Of a stretch of DNA of 26,260 nucleotides, positions 1 to 8,284 are shown piece after piece. The DNA is from an uncultured Haemophilus sp. (GTDB lineage Bacteria > Pseudomonadota > Gammaproteobacteria > Enterobacterales > Pasteurellaceae), in NCBI GenBank assembly GCA_905205995.1, contig CAJLFU010000027.1, forward strand, positions 1-26,260, given 5' to 3'. Made by a program: the position numbers and the translations under genes. Below the pieces are notes generated by a model. The model ran no database searches. It saw nothing but the letters and a program-made list of their open reading frames with translations, and had not been told where the DNA came from. Each line of letters opens with the position of its first letter. Positions within the stretch are counted from its first letter, which is position 1.

Positions 1-585
1 AAATTACAAGCGGAATTACAACGCACAATTCAACTCATCGGGAAAGATCTGCGTCGCGTAGGCTTTCGAGCCGCAAACCAAAAACTCATTGAAGATAATC
101 TGGTTTTATTCGAATTAGACGAAAAGGGCACAGCAATAACCATTGCTCAAGCAGACAATGCACCATCAAATAGTTGTGCCTTATTTTTTTATGATTTGAA
201 TAGTAATGGTTGTATTGGTGAAAAATACACAAAAAATACCTGCGTAAATGGCGTTAAAAATGTGGCAAAAAATATCGAAAAGGAGCTATTTGGTTACAAA
301 CTTAACGGTAAAATGATCGAAACCAAACAAACCTATAAAAATGCGGTAAATGCAGATTGTCGCTCAGCAGAGTGTCAGCGTGCTTTAACGCAATCTACTT
401 GTAACGCGGGTGGTGGATGGACAGATTTATTGGATGAAAAAGAGTTTGAGATTTCTCAATTACGTTTTGATTGGTTAAAGGCAGGGAAAGGGATTGAAAT
501 CAAACTCGCGGGAAATCTTACAACACATAAGCATATTCAATATGAAACTTCGCTTGTGGTGCCTTTATTAAATCAAGAAGAATGA
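1..585 (+). CDS. comO: ComO-like competence pseudopilin (PpdB type), 5' end missing
   Basis: The frame is open from the first base, so the start lies outside the window; about 194 C-terminal residues are visible. The TTG at 196 is only an internal codon, because the frame continues upstream of it. The visible part begins with a polar helix (KLQAELQRTIQLIGKDLRR), the stretch that follows the hydrophobic N-terminus in type IV pilin-like proteins, and then a globular region with several cysteines. Identification rests on order: in Haemophilus comN-comO-comP-comQ precede recC, matching ppdA-ppdB-ygdB-ppdC-recC in E. coli. The family assists DNA uptake as minor pseudopilins of the inner membrane and periplasm. 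The stop overlaps the next gene (ATGA), so translation is probably coupled. The CRP-S (Sxy-dependent) competence promoter known for this operon would lie upstream of the window. Confidence 0.8.
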   Translation, partial: KLQAELQRTIQLIGKDLRRVGFRAANQKLIEDNLVLFELDEKGTAITIAQADNAPSNSCALFFYDLNSNGCIGEKYTKNTCVNGVKNVAKNIEKELFGYKLNGKMIETKQTYKNAVNADCRSAECQRALTQSTCNAGGGWTDLLDEKEFEISQLRFDWLKAGKGIEIKLAGNLTTHKHIQYETSLVVPLLNQEE

Positions 586-587
586 TC

Positions 588-1268
588 ATGAAAAAAGGGA
601 TTGTGACACTAACGGCACTGATTTTACTTTCGGGATTATTGGCATTGATCTTATTATTTGATGAACAGATCTTTGCATTTTTTCGAGCTCAAATGAGTCA
701 GCGAAAATATTACGTAGAACAAAGCCTGGCGTTACAGAAAATCAGTCAGCAGCAACAAACGCACATTTGCCAAAACTTGCCTTTAACTGGTTCAGAAAAA
801 GTGAAACAGGTCTTTTTCGAGTCTAATGGGGCAGAGGATAAAGTGGCCTATTCTGTTTGGTGTAAACGTGCAGAGTTATTTAAGAAATCGCCCACAAAAG
901 GCATTAATGAAAATATGCTGCGAGATTTTATTTCCAGCGAAAAACAGGCTGATTTTCAACCGCACTTTGTGAAAGTCGATACGACTTTAACTGCTCAAAA
1001 AACACCACAAGTGTATTGGATAACGCAAAGCCAATTAGAAATTAAAGGGAATGTGAGTGGTATTCTGCTAGCAGAAGGAAATTTAACCTTAACCGGTAAA
1101 GGACGAATAAGCGGTGCAGTGATTACAGGTGGTTCACTTAATTTCGAGGGAGATGTGACGGTGGCTTACGGTAAAGCCGTGGTGACAAAACTCGTACAAG
1201 AATATAGCCAATGGCGTTTGGTGGATAAAAGTTGGAGTGATTTAAGTGCGCAAGAGCAAAGTGAATAA
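588..1268 (+). CDS. comP: ComP-like competence pseudopilin (YgdB/DUF2509 type)
   Basis: About 226 residues. Two in-frame ATGs exist, at 582 and 588. I chose 588 because AAGAAG (575-580) sits 7 bases before it but only 1 base before the first; starting at 582 adds Met-Ile. The N-terminus is MKKG followed by a hydrophobic run of about 20 residues, which fits a very short prepilin leader cleaved after Gly4. Position +5 of the mature protein is Thr, not the usual Glu. The C-terminal third (about residues 155-205) has short glycine-rich repeats of the form GxVxGxxxxxGxxxxxGxGxxxG, suggestive of a small beta-solenoid. The gene lies between comO and comQ as ygdB lies between ppdB and ppdC in E. coli. 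It is probably a minor pseudopilin for DNA uptake. Confidence 0.75.
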   Translation: MKKGIVTLTALILLSGLLALILLFDEQIFAFFRAQMSQRKYYVEQSLALQKISQQQQTHICQNLPLTGSEKVKQVFFESNGAEDKVAYSVWCKRAELFKKSPTKGINENMLRDFISSEKQADFQPHFVKVDTTLTAQKTPQVYWITQSQLEIKGNVSGILLAEGNLTLTGKGRISGAVITGGSLNFEGDVTVAYGKAVVTKLVQEYSQWRLVDKSWSDLSAQEQSE

Positions 1269-1548
1269 AGGCATGTCGTTAATGTCACTTTTATTAGCCT
1301 TATCGATTTTCAGCGGGTTATTTTTGATTTTTAACCGATGGACGGCTGAGCAACGGAAAAGTGCGGTCAGCGTTTTTCAAGAATTTCAGGCGATTCAAAT
1401 TGCTGAAAATCAGACTCAACGTCAGTTTTTAGGCTTGTCTTGTGAAAATAGCGTACAACAAAATGGCATTCAATTTGCAATTCAATGCAGTCATCATCAG
1501 GTGAATATACGCTATCCTCAAGGTGAATTTTTATTGAAAAGCGAGTAA
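1246..1548 (+). CDS. comQ: ComQ-like competence pseudopilin (PpdC type)
   Basis: About 100 residues, overlapping the end of comP by 23 bases, which suggests translational coupling. The best start is GTG at 1246, with GGAG at 1234-1237 eight bases before it. This gives a 9-residue basic leader ending KG, then MSLMSLLLALSIFSGLFLIF, a typical prepilin peptidase site and membrane helix. A start at the ATG at 1273 would remove the leader. Position +5 is Ser instead of Glu. Two cysteines occur in the C-terminal part. An uptake signal at 1359-1367 is read as Ser-Ala-Val in this frame. The location just before recC matches ppdC of E. coli. The likely role is a minor pseudopilin in the DNA uptake machine; function is inferred from order and leader type. 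Confidence 0.72.
   Translation: MRKSKVNKGMSLMSLLLALSIFSGLFLIFNRWTAEQRKSAVSVFQEFQAIQIAENQTQRQFLGLSCENSVQQNGIQFAIQCSHHQVNIRYPQGEFLLKSE
1359..1367 (+). repeat. DNA uptake signal in comQ
   Basis: Exact AAGTGCGGT, followed by C as usual. Read in frame as Ser-Ala-Val. Confidence 0.95.
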
Positions 1549-1585
1549 AATAACGCATTGTTTTTGCTTTCAAAAGGGCGTTACT

Positions 1586-4500
1586 TTGTTCGTTACTTAT
1601 TATTCAAACCAACCGGAAATTCAAAAGGATATTTTAGTTTCGCTGTTGGAAAATTTACCGCAACATGATCCGTTTCAATCTGACATTGTGTTGGTGCAAA
1701 GTCCAGGTATGGCACAATGGTTACAAATGGAAATTGCTAAAAAACGCGGCGTTGCAGCGAATTTCCAATTCCCCATGCCTTCCAGTTTTATTTGGAAACT
1801 TTACGCCGATAATTTGCCGAATGTTTCCACGCAAAACCCTTTTGAAAAAGATTCAACGTTATGGCGATTAATGCGATTAATCCCCACCTTTTTACAGCAA
1901 AAAGAATTTGAACCGTTAAAAAAATATTTAGCGTCTTCACCAGCATCAGAACAGCAAAAACTTTATCAATTAAGCCTAAAAGTTGCCGATTTATTTGACC
2001 AATATCTCGTCTATCGTCCCGAATGGATTGCCGCATGGGAAGAAAATAACGATGAAAAGATCTTGGATCAAATTAATCAGCAAAAGCAGGAGCTTTCGGC
2101 ATTAAATCCTACCTTTCTTTCTCAAATTAAAGGCAATATTCACTGGCAGGGAATTTTATGGCGAGCCTTGGTGGATGATGTTCAACATGATTTTGGTGGA
2201 AAAGCAAAGCATCGTGCAGCACTCAATCAACAATTTTTAGCATTATGCCGTGATCCCAATGCGATGCTCAACTTACCAGAACGTATTTTTATTTTTGGTA
2301 TTCCGGCATTGCCAACGGTTTATCTCAATATTTTCCAAGGTATTTCAGCTAAAACAGACGTACATTTATTTTTCAATAATCCATGCCAAGAATATTGGGG
2401 CGACTTGCGAGATCTGAGTAAATCCTATTTATTAGAAAGACAGCGTTTCGTGCAAGAAAGCGACAATGTGAAGCCTTTAATTTCAGCCGAGCAAGTGTCA
2501 TGGGAACCTGCTGACCTTGATTACACCAATCAACAAGAAGAATTGTTCAGCGGAAATCCGCTTTTAGCCTCTTGGGGAAAAATGGGACGAGATTTTCTCT
2601 ATCAATTAGTGCGAGATGAGGAAAATATTCAAGCTATTTCCCGTGATTACTATGCAGAACTTCCCGAAAAAACGTTGTTAGGGCAGATCCAAAATCAAAT
2701 TTTGACGTTAAGTCATGGTGCATTAAATGTAGAGAAAAATGACCGCTCTTTGGTCGTGAAATCTTGCCATAGCGCGATGCGAGAAGTTGAAGTGCTGCAT
2801 GATTATTTGTTGGATTTATTCAATCAAAATCAGCATAAGCCAAAAGAAGAACAGATTACACCAAAAGATGTGGTGGTCATGGTGGCCGATGTTAACCAAT
2901 ATACGCCTTATATTCAGGCTGTCTTTGGTGCGAATAGTGCGGACACACCCGTTATTCCGTTCTCAATTTCAGACAGTAAATTGTCTGAAAGTGATGTGAT
3001 CGTGTCGAGCTATCTTTCCCTGTTAAATTTAAGAGAAAGTCAGTTTGGCGCGGAAGAAGTACTGGCTTTATTGGATATTCCGGCTATCCGTGAGCGTTTT
3101 AATATTGCCCTTGCAGATCTCGAGCAAATCCGTGAATGGGTGAAAGAGTCGGGTATTCGCTTTGGTTTAGAAAAACAGCAGAATACACTGAATTTTAACG
3201 CCTGGCAGGCTGGACTTGAACGTATGACTTTAGGCTATGCGATGCGTGAAGAACAAGGCGTTTGGCAAGACAGTCTTGGACTTGATAGTAGCTATGGATT
3301 GAAAGGACAGTTAGTCGGTGCGGTGAATCAATTTTTTACGGCCTTAAATAAATGGCATCAAGATTTGCAAAAGGCACACAGCATTGAAAAATGGCGTGAA
3401 AAATTGACCGCACTTTTGACGGATTTCTTTGTGCAAAATGAAGAAACTGCGGATACCTTATTTTATATTCAAGATTGTATCAATGCCTTTGCCGATGATT
3501 TGCAGACCGTCAATTTTGAAGAAACCTTGCAAGCGGATGTCATTGCGGAAGTGATGTCTGCATGTTTAGAAGAAACACCAAATAGCCTTCGCTTCTTAGC
3601 GGGGAAAGTGAATTTCTGCACGCTTTTACCAATGCGTTCTATTCCTTTCAAAGTGGTGTGTTTGCTTGGGATGAATGAGGCAGATTACCCACGCAGTCAT
3701 ACACCAAATAGTTTTGACTTGATGCAATATCATCATCAAAAAGGCGATCGTGTTCGTCGAGATGATGATCGTTACTTATTCCTTGAAGCCTTGCTGGCCG
3801 CAAGATCTCATTTTTATGTGAGTTATGTGGGTTGTTCAATTATTGATAATCAACCCAAAGAGCCTTCAGTATTGGTGAGCCAGTTAATTGATTATATTAA
3901 TCATTATTCAGACAATGGCTTGAGAATTGAACAACATCCAATGACGGCGTTTAGCCCAAGTAATTTCCAAAATGAAGGGAAAATTAACCGCTCTTTTGCA
4001 AAAAAATGGCTACCGATTGCGCAATTCCAAGAAAGAAAATGTCATGAATTTGTTGTGCCGATGGCAGAAAATCAAGAGCCAATAACGGAAATTGAACTCG
4101 ATCGTTTTGTGAGTTTTGTTGAAAATCCAGTGAAATTCTTTTTTGAAAAGCAGCTTGGCGTATATTTCCGAGATGAAGATGATCGCATTGAAGAAAGTGA
4201 AAACTTCACGTTAAATGGTTTGGATCATTATCGCATTAGTAATGCGTTATTGCATTTAGAGGAAGCGCAATTTAACGATTATTTCGCCAAACAGCGAGTA
4301 AAAGGCATCATGCCACGCGGCGAGTTTGCGGAAGTCTGTGCACAATCTATTCGTGCTGATGTATTGGCTTTTAAAGAGAAAATTAAGGATTATTCTTCAC
4401 CCCACAGTGAGAGTGTCGATTTTGTGGTGGAAACGGCACAAGGCAATATCCGCTTATTTGGCTATATGGAGCCATTATTTGGTGATGAAAATCAAATAAT

Positions 4501-4945
4501 TGAATGGCGATTTGCAAAATATAAAGAGCGTTATCGTATTCGCCCATGGCTTTATTATCTCATTCAACTGGCGACAAAAGAGAATGCACTGCCACCACGC
4601 ATTATCGCTAAAGATAAGGATTTAACATTAAAAACAATAGAAAAATCAACTGCACTTGAGAAACTGAAAATGTATGTAGAGGCTTATTTACAAAGCCAGC
4701 AACAAATTCAGCTCATTCCAACGGAAAATATCGCGAAGTTTATTGAAAAAGATGAAAGTGCGGTCAATTTTGACAATGTTTTGACGAATATCGAATCTCT
4801 TGCGAAAGATGATAGCTATGGCTATGGAAAAGCTGATCCTTATTGGGCGAGGGTATTGGGTCAAACAGAACAATTTAAATCGCAGGATGGTCTCTTGCAG
4901 TTGGTGAAACAAACCACCTCCTGGTTTGGAGAAATGTTGTCTTAA
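1586..4945 (+). CDS. recC: RecC, gamma subunit of exonuclease V (RecBCD)
   Basis: 1119 residues, close to the 1122 of E. coli RecC. RecBCD unwinds and degrades double-stranded DNA ends and switches to recombination at Chi; RecC holds the complex together and reads Chi. Landmarks matching E. coli RecC are an N-terminal ILVQSPGMAQWLQ-like segment, the LFDQYLVYRPEW block near residue 135, GNPLLASWGKMGRDF, CHSAMREVEVLHDYLL, and LPMRSIPFKVVCLLGMNEADYPR followed by DRVRRDDDRYLFLEALLAAR. The start is TTG at 1586 with AAAAGGG (1572-1578) seven bases before it. It follows comQ by 37 bases and may be co-transcribed with it. Two uptake signals lie inside (3407-3415, 4756-4764). recB and recD are not in the window. 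Confidence 0.97.
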   Translation: MFVTYYSNQPEIQKDILVSLLENLPQHDPFQSDIVLVQSPGMAQWLQMEIAKKRGVAANFQFPMPSSFIWKLYADNLPNVSTQNPFEKDSTLWRLMRLIPTFLQQKEFEPLKKYLASSPASEQQKLYQLSLKVADLFDQYLVYRPEWIAAWEENNDEKILDQINQQKQELSALNPTFLSQIKGNIHWQGILWRALVDDVQHDFGGKAKHRAALNQQFLALCRDPNAMLNLPERIFIFGIPALPTVYLNIFQGISAKTDVHLFFNNPCQEYWGDLRDLSKSYLLERQRFVQESDNVKPLISAEQVSWEPADLDYTNQQEELFSGNPLLASWGKMGRDFLYQLVRDEENIQAISRDYYAELPEKTLLGQIQNQILTLSHGALNVEKNDRSLVVKSCHSAMREVEVLHDYLLDLFNQNQHKPKEEQITPKDVVVMVADVNQYTPYIQAVFGANSADTPVIPFSISDSKLSESDVIVSSYLSLLNLRESQFGAEEVLALLDIPAIRERFNIALADLEQIREWVKESGIRFGLEKQQNTLNFNAWQAGLERMTLGYAMREEQGVWQDSLGLDSSYGLKGQLVGAVNQFFTALNKWHQDLQKAHSIEKWREKLTALLTDFFVQNEETADTLFYIQDCINAFADDLQTVNFEETLQADVIAEVMSACLEETPNSLRFLAGKVNFCTLLPMRSIPFKVVCLLGMNEADYPRSHTPNSFDLMQYHHQKGDRVRRDDDRYLFLEALLAARSHFYVSYVGCSIIDNQPKEPSVLVSQLIDYINHYSDNGLRIEQHPMTAFSPSNFQNEGKINRSFAKKWLPIAQFQERKCHEFVVPMAENQEPITEIELDRFVSFVENPVKFFFEKQLGVYFRDEDDRIEESENFTLNGLDHYRISNALLHLEEAQFNDYFAKQRVKGIMPRGEFAEVCAQSIRADVLAFKEKIKDYSSPHSESVDFVVETAQGNIRLFGYMEPLFGDENQIIEWRFAKYKERYRIRPWLYYLIQLATKENALPPRIIAKDKDLTLKTIEKSTALEKLKMYVEAYLQSQQQIQLIPTENIAKFIEKDESAVNFDNVLTNIESLAKDDSYGYGKADPYWARVLGQTEQFKSQDGLLQLVKQTTSWFGEMLS
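3407..3415 (-). repeat. DNA uptake signal in recC
   Basis: Exact reverse copy (ACCGCACTT) with the flanking TTTT. Read in recC as Thr-Ala-Leu. Confidence 0.95.
4756..4764 (+). repeat. DNA uptake signal in recC
   Basis: Exact forward copy followed by CAATTTT. Read as Ser-Ala-Val. Confidence 0.95.
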
Positions 4946-4948
4946 AGC

Positions 4949-4979
4949 GGATCTTCAGATCGAAAAGATCCTGGATTTT
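4949..4979 (+). terminator. Weak intrinsic terminator after recC
   Basis: Arms GGATCTT (4949-4955) and AAGATCC (4965-4971) with a 9-base loop, followed within a few bases by TTTTT (4976-4980). The stem is short, so it would be a leaky terminator. It lies in the 77-base gap between recC and nrdR. Confidence 0.45.
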
Positions 4980-5022
4980 TGATAAGATAATGGCTTAAGA
5001 ATCATTTTGAAAAGGATCTAAA

Positions 5023-5472
5023 ATGCGTTGTCCGTTTTGTTCAACTGAAGAAACTAAGGTGATTGACAGCCGTTTGGTTTCTGATGGGTATCAAGTGCGT
5101 CGTCGTCGGGAATGCGGGAATTGTCATGAACGCTTTACCACCTTTGAAACGGCCGAATTAGTGGTGCCAAAAATTATTAAAAATGATGGGTCACGCGAGC
5201 CGTTTAATGAAGATAAATTGCGTAGCGGTATTCAACATGCGTTAGAAAAACGCCCTGTAAGTTCGGATGATGTGGAAAAAGCCATCAGCCATATTATTAT
5301 CCAATTACGTGCGACGGGTGAGCGCGAAGTGCCAAGTCATCTCGTAGGTAAATTAGCCATGAATGAGTTGAAAGAATTAGATAAAGTGGCGTATATCCGT
5401 TTTGCGTCTGTTTATTTGAGCTTTGATAATATCAATGAATTCACCAAAGAAATTGAAAGCTTAAAGGATTAG
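5023..5472 (+). CDS. nrdR: NrdR, ribonucleotide reductase repressor
   Basis: 149 residues, the usual length. NrdR binds ATP or dATP and represses ribonucleotide reductase genes. The N-terminal zinc ribbon has Cys3/Cys6 and Cys31/Cys34 (MRCPFC ... CGNCHERFTT) with the basic stretch RRRREC between. The rest is an ATP-cone domain beginning VPKIIKNDGSREPF. AAAAGGA a few bases before the ATG is a good ribosome binding site. The stop is one base from the ribD start, so the two form a unit, as in many gammaproteobacteria. NrdR acts on nrd promoters elsewhere; I saw no paired NrdR boxes in this window. Confidence 0.97.
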   Translation: MRCPFCSTEETKVIDSRLVSDGYQVRRRRECGNCHERFTTFETAELVVPKIIKNDGSREPFNEDKLRSGIQHALEKRPVSSDDVEKAISHIIIQLRATGEREVPSHLVGKLAMNELKELDKVAYIRFASVYLSFDNINEFTKEIESLKD

Positions 5473-5473
5473 T

Positions 5474-6604
5474 ATGAGTGACACCTTTTCCCCTGATGAT
5501 GTGAAATTTATGCAATTGGCTCTTGAGCTTGCGGCAAAAGGGCAGTACACCACCGCGCCGAATCCATCCGTAGGATGTGTGTTAGTTAAGAACGGTGAAA
5601 TTGTCGGGAAAGGGTTTCATTTTAAAGCCGGTCAGCCTCATGCAGAGCGAATGGCGTTGGCCGATGCCGGTGAGAAAGCGAAAGGTGCAACTGCTTATGT
5701 GACGCTTGAACCTTGTTCTCATTATGGACGTACACCGCCTTGTGCATTAGGTTTAATTGAAGCGGGGGTCAGTCGAGTTGTCGCAGCCATGGCCGATCCT
5801 AATCCTCAAGTGGCGGGCAAGGGCTTAAAAATGTTAGCCGATGCAGGCATACCAAGTGCGGTCAATTTATTGAATGAACAAGCTGAAGCCTTAAATAAAG
5901 GTTTTCTCAAACGTATGCGAACCGGTAAGCCTTATGTGCAGCTAAAATTAGCCATGAGTTTAGATGGCCGAACAGCCATGGCGAGCGGTGAAAGCAAGTG
6001 GATCACTGATGAAGCAGCTCGTGCGGATGTACAAAAAATGCGAGCCAAAGCGACCGCACTTTTATCAACTAGTGCCACCGTGTTAGCCGATGATCCAAGT
6101 TTGAATGTGCGTTGGAATCAATTCCCCGATGATCTAAAAGCGGAATATGCTGAAGATACTGTGCGTCAGCCTATTCGCATAATCTTAGATTCTAAAAATC
6201 GAGTTCAACCAAGCCATCAATTATTCCATACCCATTCGCCAGTTTGGCTTGTGGGTTCAATTCCACGGGATATGTCTGTATTCCCTGATTTCTGTGAGCA
6301 AATGTTACTGCCAGAAAACTATGATTTTGATCTATTGATGACAGAATTAGGCAAGAGACAAGTGAATTCCATTTGGGTAGAAGCGGGCGCTAATTTAGCG
6401 GGTAGCTTGATTGAACAACATGCTATAGATGAATTAATCATTTATGTCGCCCCGAAACTCTTGGGAGATAACGCTCGAGGATTATGCCAACTCCCGCATT
6501 TGGAAAAACTTGCGGATGCCCCATTGTGGCAATTGCAAGAATGTGAAAGAATTGGGGATGATTTAAAGCTCAGTTATTTACCTAACTTATTAATAAAAGA
6601 ATAA
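5474..6604 (+). CDS. ribD: RibD, bifunctional riboflavin deaminase/reductase
   Basis: 376 residues. RibD carries out two successive steps of riboflavin synthesis: deamination of the pyrimidine formed from GTP, then reduction of its ribosyl side chain with NADPH. The N-terminal deaminase domain shows the zinc site His56-Ala-Glu58 and Cys81/Cys90 (PCSHYGRTPPC). The reductase domain starts near KPYVQLKLAMSLDGRTA (about residue 154) and runs to the end with WVEAGANLAGSLI. AAAGGA lies before the ATG, and the start is one base after the nrdR stop. The riboflavin genes that follow ribD in E. coli are absent here; degS follows instead. Uptake signals at 5854-5862 and 6053-6061 lie inside. Confidence 0.97.
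   Translation: MSDTFSPDDVKFMQLALELAAKGQYTTAPNPSVGCVLVKNGEIVGKGFHFKAGQPHAERMALADAGEKAKGATAYVTLEPCSHYGRTPPCALGLIEAGVSRVVAAMADPNPQVAGKGLKMLADAGIPSAVNLLNEQAEALNKGFLKRMRTGKPYVQLKLAMSLDGRTAMASGESKWITDEAARADVQKMRAKATALLSTSATVLADDPSLNVRWNQFPDDLKAEYAEDTVRQPIRIILDSKNRVQPSHQLFHTHSPVWLVGSIPRDMSVFPDFCEQMLLPENYDFDLLMTELGKRQVNSIWVEAGANLAGSLIEQHAIDELIIYVAPKLLGDNARGLCQLPHLEKLADAPLWQLQECERIGDDLKLSYLPNLLIKE
5854..5862 (+). repeat. DNA uptake signal in ribD
   Basis: Exact forward copy followed by CAATTTA. Read as Ser-Ala-Val. Confidence 0.95.
6053..6061 (-). repeat. DNA uptake signal in ribD
   Basis: Exact reverse copy, 190 bases from the forward one. Read as Thr-Ala-Leu. Confidence 0.95.
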
Positions 6605-6607
6605 AAA

Positions 6608-7630
6608 ATGTTTAAAAAACTTTTCCATTCCGCCCTTTGGGGGCTTGCTGCGGCAGGTGTTATTTTATTTGCCGTTCCTAAGCTCAATAACAGCAGCCTT
6701 TTCTCTGCTGATGATATCGTTTCGTTTAATAGTGCCGTGAGAATTGCTTCGCCTGCCGTGGTAAATGTGTATAACCGATCTTTTTCTTCTGCCAGCATTA
6801 ATGATAGCGATCAATTACAGGTAAATAACTTAGGTTCTGGCGTGATTATGACCAAAGACGGTTATATCCTCACCAATAAACACGTTATCCAAAATGCTGA
6901 TCAAATTGTGGTGGCACTGCAAAACGGCAATATTTATGAAGCGAATTTAATCGGTTCGGATAATTTAACGGATCTTGCGGTATTAAAAATCAAAGCAACC
7001 AATCTTTCTACCATTCCACAAAATAAAGAACGCCAAGTACGAGTTGGTGATATTGCACTGGCTATTGGTAACCCGTATAACCTCGGTCAAAGTGTTTCTC
7101 AAGGGATTATCAGTGCGGTAGGGCGTAGTGCCGTAGGGGATTCTTTAGGTCGTCAAAACTTTATTCAAACAGATGCGTCGATTAACCGCGGTAACTCTGG
7201 TGGCGCGTTGATTAACTCAGCAGGCGAATTAGTAGGGATCAGCACGTTAAGTATTGGTAAAACAGCCAATGAAATTGCAGAAGGGTTAAATTTTGCGATT
7301 CCAATTAGTATCGCTAATGATGTGTTATATAAAATTATTCGCGATGGACGCGTGATTCGTGGTTATTTTGGGGTACAAAGTGAAATTACCGCTAATTCAA
7401 ATGGTGGTATCGTGATTACAGGCGTGACCGCCAATAGCCCTGCAGCGAAAGCGGGCATCCAAGTAGGTGATGTGATTTTACGTTTAAATAAACAAGATAA
7501 CCTGTCTATTCGTGAAATGATGCAAATTATCAGTGATACTAAACCGAATACTGAAGTCATCGTTACCATTTCTCGCTTAGGTAAAGTGATTGATCTCCCT
7601 GTGATTATTGAAGAGTTCCCGTCTAATTAA
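6608..7630 (+). CDS. degS: DegS, membrane-anchored envelope-stress protease
   Basis: 340 residues, typical of DegS. In E. coli DegS senses unfolded outer-membrane protein C-termini through its PDZ domain and makes the first cut in anti-sigma factor RseA, releasing sigma-E. A single N-terminal membrane helix (about residues 7-24, AAAGVILFAVP) anchors it facing the periplasm. The trypsin-like triad is His92 (TNKHVI), Asp122 (DLAVLK) and Ser197 (GNSGGAL). One PDZ domain covers about residues 250-335. One PDZ domain and an uncleaved anchor favour DegS over DegP or DegQ. It begins three bases after ribD with a weak ribosome site, so coupling to ribD is likely. Neither degQ nor rseA is nearby. Confidence 0.95.
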   Translation: MFKKLFHSALWGLAAAGVILFAVPKLNNSSLFSADDIVSFNSAVRIASPAVVNVYNRSFSSASINDSDQLQVNNLGSGVIMTKDGYILTNKHVIQNADQIVVALQNGNIYEANLIGSDNLTDLAVLKIKATNLSTIPQNKERQVRVGDIALAIGNPYNLGQSVSQGIISAVGRSAVGDSLGRQNFIQTDASINRGNSGGALINSAGELVGISTLSIGKTANEIAEGLNFAIPISIANDVLYKIIRDGRVIRGYFGVQSEITANSNGGIVITGVTANSPAAKAGIQVGDVILRLNKQDNLSIREMMQIISDTKPNTEVIVTISRLGKVIDLPVIIEEFPSN

Positions 7631-7639
7631 GGATATATT

Positions 7640-8233
7640 GTGGAAGTTAAAACCAGTCACTTTTTTGCCTGTTTAGATCGTCTTCGCTTAATTCAGCGTT
7701 GGTCATTGATGCGCAATATTGAAAAGGAAAACTTAGCGGAGCATAGTCTGCAAGTTGCCTTTGTGGCACAAGCTTTAGCGATTATTAAAAATCAATTTTT
7801 TGGTGGGGAAGTGAATCCTGAGCGTATTGCGGTGATGGCGATGTATCATGATACCTCTGAAATTTTCACCGGTGATTTACCAACCCCAATTAAGTATTTC
7901 AATTCTGAAATCACGCATGCTTATAAAGATATTGAAGCAGCTGCAGAATTGCATTTAATTAGTTTGCTCCCTACTGAATTGCAAGAGAGTTTTGCTCCAT
8001 ATTTAGATAGTGAGCAATTTAGTCCAGAAGAAAAGCATTTAGTAAAACAAGCGGATTTGATTTGTGCGTATATTAAAGCTCAATTTGAATTAGAGCATGG
8101 TAACCATGAATTTAAAACAGCCAAAAAACGTTTAGAAAATCTAATGGAACAATGGCACAGTCAAGAAATGGATTATTTTTTACAGGTCTTTTTGCCAAGT
8201 TTTGGGCGATCGATTGATGAGATTGCGTTGTAA
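7640..8233 (+). CDS. yfbR: YfbR-like 5'-deoxynucleotidase (HD domain)
   Basis: 197 residues, starting at GTG 7640 with AAGGA (7629-7633) six bases upstream. The HD-domain metal ligands are visible: His35 (AEHSLQ), His70-Asp71 (MYHDTSE) and Asp139 (KQADL), matching the arrangement in E. coli YfbR. That enzyme is a metal-dependent cytoplasmic hydrolase of deoxynucleoside 5'-monophosphates used in pyrimidine and dNTP balance. It is the last gene of the nrdR-ribD-degS-yfbR run (9 bases after degS) and is closed by a strong terminator. Sharing an operon with NrdR fits a theme of nucleotide balance, but that link is inference. Confidence 0.92.
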   Translation: MEVKTSHFFACLDRLRLIQRWSLMRNIEKENLAEHSLQVAFVAQALAIIKNQFFGGEVNPERIAVMAMYHDTSEIFTGDLPTPIKYFNSEITHAYKDIEAAAELHLISLLPTELQESFAPYLDSEQFSPEEKHLVKQADLICAYIKAQFELEHGNHEFKTAKKRLENLMEQWHSQEMDYFLQVFLPSFGRSIDEIAL

Positions 8234-8242
8234 GCGAAAATA

Positions 8243-8274
8243 AAAAAGTGCGGTTAATTTTAACCGCACTTTTT
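8243..8274. terminator. Bidirectional terminator made of two inverted uptake signals
   Basis: Arms AAAAAGTGCGGTTAA (8243-8257) and TTAACCGCACTTTTT (8260-8274) are perfect reverse complements around a TT centre. Each arm contains an exact uptake signal (8246-8254 and 8263-8271). It separates convergent yfbR and modE and ends in T-runs on both strands. Confidence 0.9.
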
Positions 8275-8284
8275 GTTTCTGATA

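Noticed and set aside
196..585. TTG at 196 as a true start giving a 129-residue protein
   Set aside because: The frame is open back to base 1 with pilin-like sequence, so the TTG is an internal leucine codon of a gene cut by the window edge.
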